The notes: generated by a model from the letters alone, not told the origin. Positions 45,104-54,562 are shown, counted from the stretch's first letter. The stretch: DNA of 64,000 bases from Desulfobulbaceae bacterium (GCA_018335795.1 JAGXRP010000033.1:131973-195972), one strand, 5' to 3'. Program-made: numbers and translations.

Positions 45104-45823
45104 TTAAAGCGAAAATCCACCATCAATTGATATATTTTGTCCTGTAATGAATGACGAACAATTAGCAAAAAAATATACTGCATCAAAAATATCATTCACG
45201 TTTCCGTACCTTTTCATAGGTATTCTATCCATCGGGATTAATGCTCCTGCATCAGCAATTTCATCTTTTATTTCAATTGTACCCGGTGAAACTGAATTGA
45301 CGGATAAGCTTGGAGCAAGTTCCAACGCTAATGCTTTTGTTAGTTGAATTACTCCTGCTTTAGATACGTTGTAAGGGATTCTTTGTTTCCAAATTCTAAA
45401 GCCACCAAGTGATGCTATGTTTATAATTCTTGACCCATTTTTAGCTAATTCGGCAAATTTTTGCGAGGCAGAGAAAATGCTTCTTAAATTAGTATTCATG
45501 ACTTGTTCCCATGAATCAACGGTCAATTCTTTTAAAGACTGACGTTCAGGATATATTGCAGCATTATTAACCAACACTCGCACTTCTCCAAAATGTTCAA
45601 CCATTTTAACTATTGCATTTTGAATTCCATTGTGTTGTGATACATCGGCTTGAATTGCAAACGCTTTGACGCCTGTTTGTTCTATTAATTGGACCGTTTC
45701 AATGGCACTATCGGCACTTTTATTATAAATAATTCCTACGTTCCAGCCGGAATTTGCAAACTGTATAGCCAATCCTTTGCCGATTCTTCTTGCGCCACCT
45801 GTTATAATTACAGTTTTATTCAT
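45104..45823 (-). CDS. Short-chain dehydrogenase/reductase
   Basis: A 239-residue SDR enzyme with the NAD(P)-binding GGARRIGKGLA near residue 8, NNAAIYPE near 88 and the active-site Ser-Tyr-Lys in SLGGF...YNVSKAG. The GGARRIGKG form resembles pteridine reductase and FolM-like members, but sequence alone cannot fix the substrate. First gene of the SDR-LOG-TlpA-tag transcript, with a -7 element about 37 bases upstream. Confidence 0.85.
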   Translation of the reverse strand: MNKTVIITGGARRIGKGLAIQFANSGWNVGIIYNKSADSAIETVQLIEQTGVKAFAIQADVSQHNGIQNAIVKMVEHFGEVRVLVNNAAIYPERQSLKELTVDSWEQVMNTNLRSIFSASQKFAELAKNGSRIINIASLGGFRIWKQRIPYNVSKAGVIQLTKALALELAPSLSVNSVSPGTIEIKDEIADAGALIPMDRIPMKRYGNVNDIFDAVYFFANCSSFITGQNISIDGGFSL

Positions 45824-45859
45824 TCATGTTATTTGAAAATTTCATAAATTTACATTTTG

Positions 45860-45867
45860 CAAAAGTA
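45860..45867 (-). promoter_or_regulatory. Probable -7 element of the SDR-LOG-TlpA-tag operon
   Basis: Minus strand TACTTTTG, a full match to TAnnTTTG. No TTTG box stands at the right distance. It lies within the predicted leader of the divergent subtilase gene, so the two promoters overlap. Confidence 0.45.
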
Positions 45868-45879
45868 ACATTCTTTAAT

Positions 45880-47916
45880 ATGAAAATTAAAATTACCACA
45901 TTTACTCTATTGATTTTTAGTATTTTTTCACAGCTTCATTCGGAAGTGTTTAGAATATACTTTAGTGATAAAGGTCCCGAAGTATTCGAGCCGGGAAGCC
46001 CATTATATATCGAAACACTCAATTCATTGTCTCAAGCAGCACTTGACCGCAGAGCAAAAATTCTAAAACCTAGTGAACTCATTTCCATTCAAGATGCACC
46101 TATTTACCCAGAATATATATTAGCAATCGAAAATGCAGGTGCGAAAATTATACATACACTTAAATGGAAAAACTATTGCATTGTAAGAGCAGATTCATCA
46201 CTTATTGATGTTCTCGCTGAATTTCCATTTGTCCAAAAAATCGAAAATGCTACTAATAAGTATTCATTTCTAAGTATTGAAGACATTAGTTCTGCAACTA
46301 AAGGCGATAGTCTATATTTGCAGAAATTAATCAGCGTTGACACTTATGATTACACCAAAATAGATTACGGCTATTCATTCACACAGATCAAGTTAATCAA
46401 TGCCGACAAAATCCATAAATTGGGAATTTTTGGTGACGATGTTAATATTGGATTCTTAGATAGCGGTTTTGATTACGAAAAAGCGGTAGCTTTTGCAAAT
46501 GTAAATGTAGCAGCAGAGTACGATTTCATAAACAATGACGATAATGTCAATAATGAAGAGGGCGAACACCCTCACCAATTTCATCACGGGACTCTAGTGC
46601 TGTCAGTCGTAGCCGGTTTTGATAACCCGAGATTTATTGGAATGTCTCCCAATTCTGCATTTTATTTGGCTAAAACTGAAGATATCCGCACAGAAAAACA
46701 AATCGAAACCGATAATTTCGCAGCAGGTATTGAATGGCTCGAATCTCAAGGTGTAGATATAATCAATGCTTCATTGGGCTATAACCAATTCGATAGTTCA
46801 GACCAATCATACACTTTTGATGAACTCAACGGCAATAGCACAATACCTGCTATTTATGTTAATCTGGCTGCCCAACGAGGAATAATTTTCGTCAATTCAG
46901 TAGGTAATGGCGGACCTGGAGTCAAAACCCTCAATTCACCAGCCGATGCTGATAGTGTAATAGCAGTTGGTTCTGTGCAACCAAACGGGGTTGATGTTTC
47001 AAAATTCAGTGCTCGAGGTCCTACTTCAACCGGCAAAATTAAACCTGATATAACGACAATTGGAGATTTTGTGTTTTGCGTCAATCCAAGCGAAACAGAT
47101 GTTTACATTTCTACTAAGGGAACATCATTATCCTCGCCATTGATTGCCGGTGCAATCGGATTGATGCTGAGTGCATTTCCGGAATTAAAACCCTATGAAG
47201 CAAAACAAATATTGCTCAAATCTTGTGACAGATACTACACTCCTGACAATGATTACGGTCACGGTATTCCTGATTTGTTCCAAGCGATGATTGATTATGA
47301 TATCATTATTTCACCATTTTCAACATATCCGTCGCAAAATTTTCAGAGAATTTTCTTCAAAATCAAGTCAGACAAGCCGATTGAATCTGCTTATCTTTAC
47401 GTCAAATTTAGCGAATCATCTTTATATTTTCCATTTCCGATGAAGAAAACAAGTATAGCAGACCAATTTGTTTGCGATGTTCCATTGGATTTGGCTGTAA
47501 ACTCTTATATTGATTTTTATTTAGATGCTGAATCATCATCCAAGCGAAGACGTGCCCCTTACACGGTAGATGAGTTTTTTACGATTCAAATTGGTGATAC
47601 TTCTTTTGTACATAATTTTGAGCATCGTGAATCACCGAGATTTGTTCAAACAGCATCAGCTTTCCTATATCCGAATATACTGAGTACCGGGACTTCTCAA
47701 AGCACTTTGAACTTTTTTATTGAAAAGGAAGGGCGATATGATTTGCGAGTATTTGATGCTACAGGCAGACTATTTTACAGCCATTCAGAAAGCAAAGTAT
47801 TGGTGGGAATAAGCGAGGCTATGATTGATTTAACAGGCTTATCTACTGGTGCATACTACATCATGTTGAATCATAGCGGCAAAACTGAAGTCGTACCCTT
47901 TGTGATAGTACGATAA
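45880..47916 (+). CDS. Secreted subtilisin-like protease with T9SS sorting domain
   Basis: A 678-residue S8-family serine protease. I use the ATG at 45880, which gives a normal signal peptide; the frame starts 18 codons earlier but lacks one. The catalytic triad is Asp194 (GFLDSGFD), His236 (HHGT) and Ser416 (GTSLSSP). The last 80 residues form a type IX sorting domain (YDLRVFDATGRLFYS, then LTGLSTGAYYIML), so it is exported through the outer membrane and probably surface-bound. It is a single-gene unit. Confidence 0.92.
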   Translation: MKIKITTFTLLIFSIFSQLHSEVFRIYFSDKGPEVFEPGSPLYIETLNSLSQAALDRRAKILKPSELISIQDAPIYPEYILAIENAGAKIIHTLKWKNYCIVRADSSLIDVLAEFPFVQKIENATNKYSFLSIEDISSATKGDSLYLQKLISVDTYDYTKIDYGYSFTQIKLINADKIHKLGIFGDDVNIGFLDSGFDYEKAVAFANVNVAAEYDFINNDDNVNNEEGEHPHQFHHGTLVLSVVAGFDNPRFIGMSPNSAFYLAKTEDIRTEKQIETDNFAAGIEWLESQGVDIINASLGYNQFDSSDQSYTFDELNGNSTIPAIYVNLAAQRGIIFVNSVGNGGPGVKTLNSPADADSVIAVGSVQPNGVDVSKFSARGPTSTGKIKPDITTIGDFVFCVNPSETDVYISTKGTSLSSPLIAGAIGLMLSAFPELKPYEAKQILLKSCDRYYTPDNDYGHGIPDLFQAMIDYDIIISPFSTYPSQNFQRIFFKIKSDKPIESAYLYVKFSESSLYFPFPMKKTSIADQFVCDVPLDLAVNSYIDFYLDAESSSKRRRAPYTVDEFFTIQIGDTSFVHNFEHRESPRFVQTASAFLYPNILSTGTSQSTLNFFIEKEGRYDLRVFDATGRLFYSHSESKVLVGISEAMIDLTGLSTGAYYIMLNHSGKTEVVPFVIVR

Positions 47917-47941
47917 TTTTTTTCCACAAGTGAATATTTTT

Positions 47942-47973
47942 CTTGCATGTGTTAAAAAGAAGTATTACTTTTG
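47942..47973 (+). promoter_or_regulatory. Promoter of the tRNA-Ala/tRNA-Asp unit
   Basis: CTTG, 20-base spacer, TACTTTTG. The -7 box is exact and the -33 box matches three of four bases. It is 40 bases before tRNA-Ala, and no other promoter is needed for the pair. Confidence 0.7.
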
Positions 47974-48012
47974 TATCTCCCAAGTGGGACGGTATGAACA
48001 ACAACCAGAAAG

Positions 48013-48085
48013 GGGCCCATAGCTCAGCTGGGAGAGCGCATGAATGGCATTCATGAGGTCAGGAGTTCGATCCTCCTTGGGTCCA
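48013..48085 (+). tRNA. tRNA-Ala (anticodon GGC)
   Basis: A 73-base cloverleaf: acceptor GGGCCCA paired with TGGGTCC, a D-arm GCTC...GAGC, an anticodon stem CATGA/TCATG around the loop ATGGCAT (anticodon GGC), and a T-arm AGGAG-TTCGATC-CTCCT. The 3' CCA is not encoded. It precedes tRNA-Asp by ten bases. Confidence 0.96.
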
Positions 48086-48095
48086 CAAAAAATCC

Positions 48096-48170
48096 GGAGC
48101 TGTAGCTCAGTTTGGTTAGAGCGCCTGCCTGTCACGCAGGAGGCCGCGAGTTCGAGTCTCGTCAGCTCCG
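48096..48170 (+). tRNA. tRNA-Asp (anticodon GTC)
   Basis: A 75-base cloverleaf: acceptor GGAGCTG with CAGCTCC, discriminator G, anticodon stem CCTGC/GCAGG around CTGTCAC (anticodon GTC) and T-arm GCGAG-TTCGAGT-CTCGT. The CCA end is not encoded. Identity elements suit Asp. Confidence 0.96.
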
Positions 48171-48172
48171 CA

Positions 48173-48204
48173 AAAAACTGCCCCTCAAAGGCAGTTTTTT
48201 TTTA
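48173..48204. terminator. Bidirectional terminator after tRNA-Asp
   Basis: Perfect AAAACTGCC/GGCAGTTTT stem with a short loop (CCTCAAA). A-run on the left and T-run on the right let it end transcription both from the tRNAs and from the convergent receptor-like gene. Confidence 0.9.
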
Positions 48205-48234
48205 TGCTTACACCGATGCTTACAGACTTTAACA

Positions 48235-50100
48235 TCAAAAATACAAATTTATTCCGGCGATGAAATTGCGTCCTTTGATGGGATTGCCCCAACTTTTCAA
48301 TCGAAAATCATCTGTAATATTGTTGACCCGCAAAAATATTTCGTTCTGTTTGAACACTTTTTGGCTGAATCGAATGTTAAATACTGTGAATTCATCTAAA
48401 TCTATTAAGCGTTGCTCGATGGAATCGTAATCCTGAGTTTCGCCTTGAAATTTTGCTTCTAGTTTGAATTCAAATCCGAACTCAAAGGCATGGCTTACTT
48501 GAACGAACAACTGCGAATGAGGTCGGTTAAACACACTTACAGAGTCATCATTGTTCAATTTGTAATCACCACGCAAAATGATAATGAAATCCATCAAGAT
48601 GGCCTGGAAATCAACTCCGATTCCATGAATTTTATACTCACCATCTCCAAGAACGACTAATTCAGAATCTGAAAAACCAACAAAAGAAACATCTTTTACA
48701 TTTAAATAATTATAAGAAAAGGCTAAACTGCCTGATTCTGAAAATTGCCAACTTAATGAAGAACTCAGATGATTGATTTTTTCGATCTTAGGTTCAGATT
48801 GAATTGGAACTAGTGAAAATTTTTCACTCATAAGCACCAAAGGCGGCAGTTGACCTCCAATTTTTGCAAAGTTTGACCAAGTAATATTCTGCGAAAAATG
48901 AGTAACAAGTTGCATATAAGCATCAATCCTACTCAAATCGTTTATCAACTCTAATTCATTTGTACTAACAGGATGAAAAATCAAATACTCGATAGCAGCA
49001 TTTACATCAACAAGTTCTGAGAGTTTACTCCCAATTTCCAATTTCGCATTTAATGTCTCTGTCGAAATTCTCCCGTAATCCTCAATCGAATTCATTAATG
49101 TCGTCATTGAGGTTACTTCCCGCCTGTAGCCAAAATTCAAATTAGTTCGGATGCCATCGATGATTCTCATTTTTGTGTGAACATTGGCTCCGAGCGATTG
49201 TTCATCTTCTTTTGTACTGAAATGAGTATCAGCAAATGAAACATTTGAAAAGCTACCATTTATATCTCTGGTTGACCCTTTGAAATAAATATTGCCTTCA
49301 ATTGATACAAAGCTATTCAAAATAGTAACAAATTCAAGATTAACAAGACTCAAACCTCCTCCGATTTCTTGAGCACGAAGCGAATCATAATAAATATTCA
49401 GCGGTATATCGCGGCTAATATCCGAAAAAAATACGGATACCATAAGCAATGAATTATCATCCTTAATGCCGGCTTTTGCGAACAAGGAGTAATGGCGAGC
49501 TTTGCTATTTTGGCGTAAAATACTTATCGAATCAGGTTTATCAGATGAAATTGTGTGACCATTTGAAGTGTAAAAGTTTCCTGCAATATTCCAGAAAAAA
49601 GTTGATTTACCGCCAAACAGTGAAAAATTTGAACTTCCGAGAGCGTTGCCTCCTTGAACATTGATTTTATTCAAATATTTGAATTCCCTACCAGATTGCA
49701 AAGAAATGCAACCTGCGTTATTATACGATGATTGCTTACTGATTGGTAATGAAGTGCTTACATGAATCACTTGAGAAATATTATAGGGTAATCTTAGAAA
49801 ATCAAACTCTCCGTACAAGGTGCTATTCAATTGAATTCCATCGAATAAAACTGTTGTCGAACGTCCTGAACTCCAAAGCAAGGATACTACATTTTTGTCA
49901 AAATCTTCTGGAATATCGTAGTATAGACTATAATTTGAAAGTACTTCATCAAGAAAAAAAGAATCATAAAACGAAATTACCGAATCGTTTGCTATGATTG
50001 TATTGCCGTAACTAGTTTGGTTATCATCATTATTTTTCGATAACAAAATCAAATTTGAAAAAATAAAAGCTGACATCACAGCGAGTATATATTTAATCAT
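48235..50100 (-). CDS. TonB-dependent receptor-like outer-membrane protein
   Basis: A 621-residue outer-membrane beta-barrel candidate. It has a hydrophobic N-terminus (about 1-20), a short plug-like region with DGIQLNSTLYGEFDF near 90, alternating strands through the rest and a C-terminus ending FIAGINLYF, the terminal aromatic typical of barrels. It is shorter than most TonB-dependent receptors and I see no TonB box or carboxypeptidase-like N-domain. The ligand is unknown. It overlaps pgeF by eight bases. Confidence 0.78.
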   Translation of the reverse strand: MIKYILAVMSAFIFSNLILLSKNNDDNQTSYGNTIIANDSVISFYDSFFLDEVLSNYSLYYDIPEDFDKNVVSLLWSSGRSTTVLFDGIQLNSTLYGEFDFLRLPYNISQVIHVSTSLPISKQSSYNNAGCISLQSGREFKYLNKINVQGGNALGSSNFSLFGGKSTFFWNIAGNFYTSNGHTISSDKPDSISILRQNSKARHYSLFAKAGIKDDNSLLMVSVFFSDISRDIPLNIYYDSLRAQEIGGGLSLVNLEFVTILNSFVSIEGNIYFKGSTRDINGSFSNVSFADTHFSTKEDEQSLGANVHTKMRIIDGIRTNLNFGYRREVTSMTTLMNSIEDYGRISTETLNAKLEIGSKLSELVDVNAAIEYLIFHPVSTNELELINDLSRIDAYMQLVTHFSQNITWSNFAKIGGQLPPLVLMSEKFSLVPIQSEPKIEKINHLSSSLSWQFSESGSLAFSYNYLNVKDVSFVGFSDSELVVLGDGEYKIHGIGVDFQAILMDFIIILRGDYKLNNDDSVSVFNRPHSQLFVQVSHAFEFGFEFKLEAKFQGETQDYDSIEQRLIDLDEFTVFNIRFSQKVFKQNEIFLRVNNITDDFRLKSWGNPIKGRNFIAGINLYF

Positions 50101-50833
50101 CAGCCGTGCCTTTCATCATAATAAATGCCCCCATTCTACCTGAATTGTCTGCATCGCGTCTAAATGAATGGAATTTATCATTGCTGATTGTGCAAATACC
50201 TGACATTTCGATGTTATTTGGCGAAACTCCACTTACGATTAATTGATTATATACTTCGTTTTTAATATTAAATAGAAATCTATCCTCAGAAAGTCGTTTG
50301 ATACTATTACTGAAATATTGAGCTACATCAATTCCCACTTCATAGCTGTCGCCACCGGCACAAGGCGAGATATAGGCTAATAATTCTTTAGGTTGCGAAT
50401 TATATTCCGAATGCATTTTTTTAATTGTTTTAGAAACGATATTGAGCGATGTACTTCTCCATCCAGAATGTATTGCAGCAATTACCTTAGCTTTTGCGTC
50501 ATAAAGCAAAATAGCGGCACAATCAGCTATAGATGCCACAAGTGCTAAACCTTTTAGGTTACTAATCATAGCATCGGATTCGTTGAATTGGGTGTCGAAA
50601 TCTACAACTTGAATCGTATCACCGTGTATTTGCTTTTGGTATTTTACAGCATTAAGCCCCAAATTCAAATACTCAGCCATCAATTTCCGGTGTTGAATAA
50701 CAATATTTTCATTGGAATAGCTTCCCGAAATCGTGAAACCATAGGGCTGAAAAGCTGTTTGATTCCTCATTGTCACCCCGGAAACTATTTCAGGAGGAAA
50801 AATTGTATTGTTTAGGATTTCAATTTCTATCAT
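50093..50833 (-). CDS. pgeF: Polyphenol oxidase/YfiH family protein (PgeF-like)
   Basis: A 246-residue protein of the YfiH/laccase-domain family, whose members act on purine nucleosides and in peptidoglycan editing. The metal-site motifs are present: ADCAAILLYD with the conserved cysteine, AIHSGWRST with a conserved histidine, and SPCAGGDSYEV. It overlaps both neighbours, comEC by 14 bases and the receptor-like gene by eight, in one transcript. Confidence 0.9.
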   Translation of the reverse strand: MIEIEILNNTIFPPEIVSGVTMRNQTAFQPYGFTISGSYSNENIVIQHRKLMAEYLNLGLNAVKYQKQIHGDTIQVVDFDTQFNESDAMISNLKGLALVASIADCAAILLYDAKAKVIAAIHSGWRSTSLNIVSKTIKKMHSEYNSQPKELLAYISPCAGGDSYEVGIDVAQYFSNSIKRLSEDRFLFNIKNEVYNQLIVSGVSPNNIEMSGICTISNDKFHSFRRDADNSGRMGAFIMMKGTADD

Positions 50834-52721
50834 CGTAGCGTACTCTTTTTATAAAATTTTTGTCAACGTCACAAATATTATTTAACAAATTTAACATTTC
50901 TCGGTTAATTTCAAAGTCTTTGATGTCCCTTTGTTCTTTCAAAAAATCTGCAATATTGATTCCGCAGTTACCTGTGTAACCAATATAAATCATGCCTTCG
51001 TAATCATTCAGGTAATTATTCAAGTAATAATCATTCCTTGGATAAATTCTTGGGCGCCTGTCGCAAACAAAAACATAGCGTCCGTCATCGGCAACATCCT
51101 TGATATAAGCCACAAAATCTTCACGAATTACAATCTTATCTGTTTCGATCGCCTTAACGGGTAACAAATTTAAAAAAGCAACAAAAAATAATGCTGAAGC
51201 AACCAATCTAAAAAATAGCATTTTATTGTTTTGTGCAATCAAAACATATGCAATTAACAATGATACAATTGCTGATTGTAATACTACAAAATCCGACATT
51301 AAATAAGCGAAATCAAATGACACTGCTGCCCTATTCGTTTGTTCGGTCAATCCGATGAGAAACTCCGCTGCATTGCAAAATATTGCCCCCAAATCAAAGA
51401 ATAGAAATGAAAAACAAACTCCAATGAGAGAATAAACCAATGATAGCGTTATGAGAGGTACTGCAATCAGATTTGCAAAAGGGGAAACAATGGAGTAGAT
51501 GCCGAAATAATATGCCACAATTGGCGATACAACCAAACTTGCAGATAATGACAAGGCGAAAGAGTTGATAATGAAACGGGAAAATGGGTTTTCGCCAATT
51601 TGAAATAAGCTAATCATTGCATTTCGGAAAGCTGAATAAAAGACTAAGATTCCGAAAACACTTGCAAACGACATCTGGAAGGATGCCGAAAATATTGATG
51701 TTGGATCGAAAAGCATAATCAATAAGCCTGTCAAACCAAGAACATTCAGCGAATTAGCTTGCTTTTGGGAACTTTTAATAATGACATAAAGTGATGCAAA
51801 TATCCCTGCTCGTATTCCTGAAGGCGGGAAACCTGTAAACAATATGAATGCCCAGATTAAAATCAAAAATAATACAATTTTGATATGCAAATTCTTGATA
51901 AAGGTGAGTAGAAACCACGCTATTACTGATATTATCCCAACATGCAAACCTGATACAGCCAACAAGTGAGCTGTTCCGGATTGAGAAAACACATCTCTCA
52001 GTTCGGGCGATAATTTTGATTTCTCGCCTGTAAGCAGAGCTGTCACAACCGCAGAACTATTAGCTTCGAATAAGCTGTCTATTCTGTCTTGAGCACTCTT
52101 TCGTATTTGATATGAATACACTTTAAATTTGCTTTCATACCCAATTAGTGCTAAATTTTTACCTCGAACCTCACCAAACCAATCAATATCATTTGCCAAA
52201 GCATAAGCACGTTGGTCAAATTCATTCTCCAACTGTTTTTTTTGAGGTAATGAGGCTTTCAGATTTGAGCTGATTCGTGCCGAAGGTAACATTCGTGAAA
52301 TTATTATGCTATCAACAAAGGCAGCACGAATGTAGAAGCGACATTCGGGGATTTCACCTGTATATTTGTTGTCAAATGATCCATCGGCAATAAAATTGAC
52401 CCAATTATCGCCTTTGGCTATTATGTGGCTTATTTCTCCTTGAAATACGCCGGAAATAATCGGTGAGAAATCGTCTTGAAATGGAATTTTATCTTGAGTT
52501 ATCCGGAAACTTAAAATTGAGGAGGCTACAATGACGAAAAAAATATACGAAGCGAATTTCAATTTTGAAAAGATTGCTACAATCCCAATCAAAGAACTTC
52601 CTATAATCAAGTATATTGAAGCATTAGAACTCAGGTCTGCTAAGAATAGCCCGATAGTTCCTGATAAAATCAAGAAGAATAATTTGAAAGCCGGTATTTC
52701 TGTTAAAGAAAACTTTTCCAC
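50820..52721 (-). CDS. comEC: ComEC/Rec2-type DNA-uptake membrane protein
   Basis: Polytopic inner-membrane protein that in competent cells carries DNA into the cytoplasm. The 633-residue protein has an N-terminal hydrophobic part, a soluble segment and a C-terminal competence domain with the motif TAHLLAVSGLHVGII near 230 and many helices. It lacks the metallo-beta-lactamase-like domain seen at the C-terminus of B. subtilis ComEC. It starts at GTG. No other competence genes are in the window. Confidence 0.88.
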   Translation of the reverse strand: MEKFSLTEIPAFKLFFLILSGTIGLFLADLSSNASIYLIIGSSLIGIVAIFSKLKFASYIFFVIVASSILSFRITQDKIPFQDDFSPIISGVFQGEISHIIAKGDNWVNFIADGSFDNKYTGEIPECRFYIRAAFVDSIIISRMLPSARISSNLKASLPQKKQLENEFDQRAYALANDIDWFGEVRGKNLALIGYESKFKVYSYQIRKSAQDRIDSLFEANSSAVVTALLTGEKSKLSPELRDVFSQSGTAHLLAVSGLHVGIISVIAWFLLTFIKNLHIKIVLFLILIWAFILFTGFPPSGIRAGIFASLYVIIKSSQKQANSLNVLGLTGLLIMLFDPTSIFSASFQMSFASVFGILVFYSAFRNAMISLFQIGENPFSRFIINSFALSLSASLVVSPIVAYYFGIYSIVSPFANLIAVPLITLSLVYSLIGVCFSFLFFDLGAIFCNAAEFLIGLTEQTNRAAVSFDFAYLMSDFVVLQSAIVSLLIAYVLIAQNNKMLFFRLVASALFFVAFLNLLPVKAIETDKIVIREDFVAYIKDVADDGRYVFVCDRRPRIYPRNDYYLNNYLNDYEGMIYIGYTGNCGINIADFLKEQRDIKDFEINREMLNLLNNICDVDKNFIKRVRYDDRN

Positions 52722-52779
52722 AATTATTTTTCAAATGCTTGTTAATCAATATTTTCAAATATAAAATGTTCTGATTTAT

Positions 52780-52787
52780 TATATTTG
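52780..52787 (+). promoter_or_regulatory. Probable -7 element of the nucleoside transporter gene
   Basis: TATATTTG, 24 bases before the ATG at 52811. A TTTG box is not clear. A second, minus-strand -7 match (52756-52763) points to comEC, so the gap holds divergent promoters. Confidence 0.5.
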
Positions 52788-52810
52788 ACTTTTTTAAAAA
52801 TAAAATTAGT

Positions 52811-54055
52811 ATGGCAATGATTATAAATTTGCTCGGAATCCCTTTGATATTCCTTTTGGTGTGGCTTTTATCCGAAAGCAAAAAGGAATTCCCTTGGCGA
52901 ATTGTGATTTTGGGCACTTTACTGCAATTCGGATTAGCTTTTTTTATTTTACATGTCCCTTTTGGTGTTGATTTATTCCGTGGGATTGGCGATACAGTTA
53001 CGATTTTCATTAATCATAGCATGGAAGCTGCAAAATTCATGTATGGTGGGATGGTTGACCCCGAGAAAGGGCATATTTTCGGTTTCCAATTTGCAATCAT
53101 TATTTCGAGTTCTATTATATTTTTTTCTGCTTTTGTCTCGATTTTGTATCATTATGGCATAATTCAAAAAATCGTTTATTCAATGGCTTGGGTGTTTCAA
53201 AAAACTATCAAGACTTCCGGTGTCGAATCCTTATCCGCAGCAGCCAATATATTCCTTGGGCAAACTGAGGCTCCTTTGATTATTCGTCACTATCTCACGA
53301 CAACATCTCGTTCCGAATTGTATTCAATAATGACAGTTGGATTTGCTACAATTGCAGGTGGTGTCATGGCGGCTTATATCGCAATGGGTATTGATGCAAC
53401 ATTCCTTGTAACTGCAAGCATAATATCTGCTCCGGGTGCTTTAATTTTATCTAAGATTGTAATACCCCCACCAAAAGATAGCATTTCCTTGAGTGAAATA
53501 AATAAAATCGAAATTCCCGAATCCTCAAATGTATTGATTGCAATATCAAACGGTGCTACCGATGGAGTTAAGCTGTCTTTGAATATAATTGGGATGTTGA
53601 TTGCATTTATTGCTATAATCGCTGTACTCGATAGTGGTATGGGCTTGCTTAGTTCATGGTTAAGCAATATTGGCATAGCCGGCGTTCCGTCAAGTTTTAA
53701 GGAATTGTTAGGGTATCTTTTTATGCCATTTGCATATTTAGTCGGGATACCGGCTGCTGAGGCTCAAACATTCGGCAGTTTGCTAGGAACTAAACTTGCA
53801 GTGAATGAATTTTTAGCATATTCAGACTTAAGCGAGCTTATTAGGAATGGTGCAATTAGTGAACGAACTGCAATAATTTCCACATTTGCTTTATGTGGAT
53901 TTGCTAATTTCAGTTCGATTGCTATTCAAATTGGTGGTATTGGTTCCCTTGTTCCTGAAAGACGTAATGAAATTGCTCAATTAGGTATCAAAGCAATGCT
54001 AATTGGAGCTTTAGCAAATTTATTGACAGCTACAATAGCGAGTTTGCTTATTTAG
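52811..54055 (+). CDS. NupC-family nucleoside transporter
   Basis: Concentrative nucleoside transporter (CNT) that couples nucleoside uptake to an ion gradient. The 414-residue membrane protein has about ten hydrophobic segments and the CNT core SLSAAANIFLGQTEAPLIIR near residue 139, plus the C-terminal ALCGFANFSSIAIQIGG. Substrate preference cannot be read from the sequence. Single-gene unit, convergent with the small periplasmic protein gene. Confidence 0.95.
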   Translation: MAMIINLLGIPLIFLLVWLLSESKKEFPWRIVILGTLLQFGLAFFILHVPFGVDLFRGIGDTVTIFINHSMEAAKFMYGGMVDPEKGHIFGFQFAIIISSSIIFFSAFVSILYHYGIIQKIVYSMAWVFQKTIKTSGVESLSAAANIFLGQTEAPLIIRHYLTTTSRSELYSIMTVGFATIAGGVMAAYIAMGIDATFLVTASIISAPGALILSKIVIPPPKDSISLSEINKIEIPESSNVLIAISNGATDGVKLSLNIIGMLIAFIAIIAVLDSGMGLLSSWLSNIGIAGVPSSFKELLGYLFMPFAYLVGIPAAEAQTFGSLLGTKLAVNEFLAYSDLSELIRNGAISERTAIISTFALCGFANFSSIAIQIGGIGSLVPERRNEIAQLGIKAMLIGALANLLTATIASLLI

Positions 54056-54064
54056 CATTCAGAT

Positions 54065-54562
54065 TTATCTTCTATTTTTAGGACCAAATCCACCGCCCGG
54101 ACGAGCCTTTTTAGGATTATCAACAAGCATTTCACGAAGTCTGTCATCGAATCTCTTTTCGAAAACCAAATATTTGCCAATTTGTTCGGCTGTCAGAAAG
54201 TCTTTAAAATACGTTGAACGTTCTTCAATCAACTTATGCACGTTTCTTTGAGCAGCTATTACATTCTGAGATTTTTCGTTTATGATTTTCTCCTCAGATT
54301 GATTAACAATTGAATTCTCAAGTTCATCAACAGCTTTTTCGTAAATCGAAACTCGTTCCTTAAAATCTTTGTCATATTCATTGTAACGCAAGATAAATTT
54401 ATCTGCGTTATCGCCTGATAATTCCAATATTTCAAGCATTCTCATTTTTTTGAATGCTTCAATACGCTCTCTTGCTTTTTCGACCGGTTGTCCATAGGAT
54501 GGAATCGAAATCATAAGCAAAACAAAAACGCTAAATATGATTTTAATTGAATTTGCCAACAT
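54065..54562 (-). CDS. Small exported helical protein (Spy/CpxP-like)
   Basis: A 165-residue protein with a signal peptide (about 1-24) and an otherwise helical, charged body, with segments such as RIEAFKKMRMLEILEL and LTAEQIGKYLVFEKRFDDRLREM, and a glycine-rich end. The pattern resembles Spy/CpxP-type periplasmic chaperones, but no LTxxQ motif pair is complete, so this is a resemblance only. It overlaps the anti-sigma gene by 20 bases, so the three genes act as a unit. Confidence 0.65.
   Translation of the reverse strand: MLANSIKIIFSVFVLLMISIPSYGQPVEKARERIEAFKKMRMLEILELSGDNADKFILRYNEYDKDFKERVSIYEKAVDELENSIVNQSEEKIINEKSQNVIAAQRNVHKLIEERSTYFKDFLTAEQIGKYLVFEKRFDDRLREMLVDNPKKARPGGGFGPKNRR

Noticed and set aside
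48044-48399. Two open frames on the plus strand over the tRNA genes
   Set aside because: They read through tRNA-Ala, tRNA-Asp and the terminator, have no family resemblance, and are fully explained by the tRNAs and the convergent receptor-like gene.
52624-53010. A 128-residue minus-strand frame over the comEC start and nucleoside transporter
   Set aside because: It spans the divergent promoter gap and overlaps two real genes; no motif is seen.
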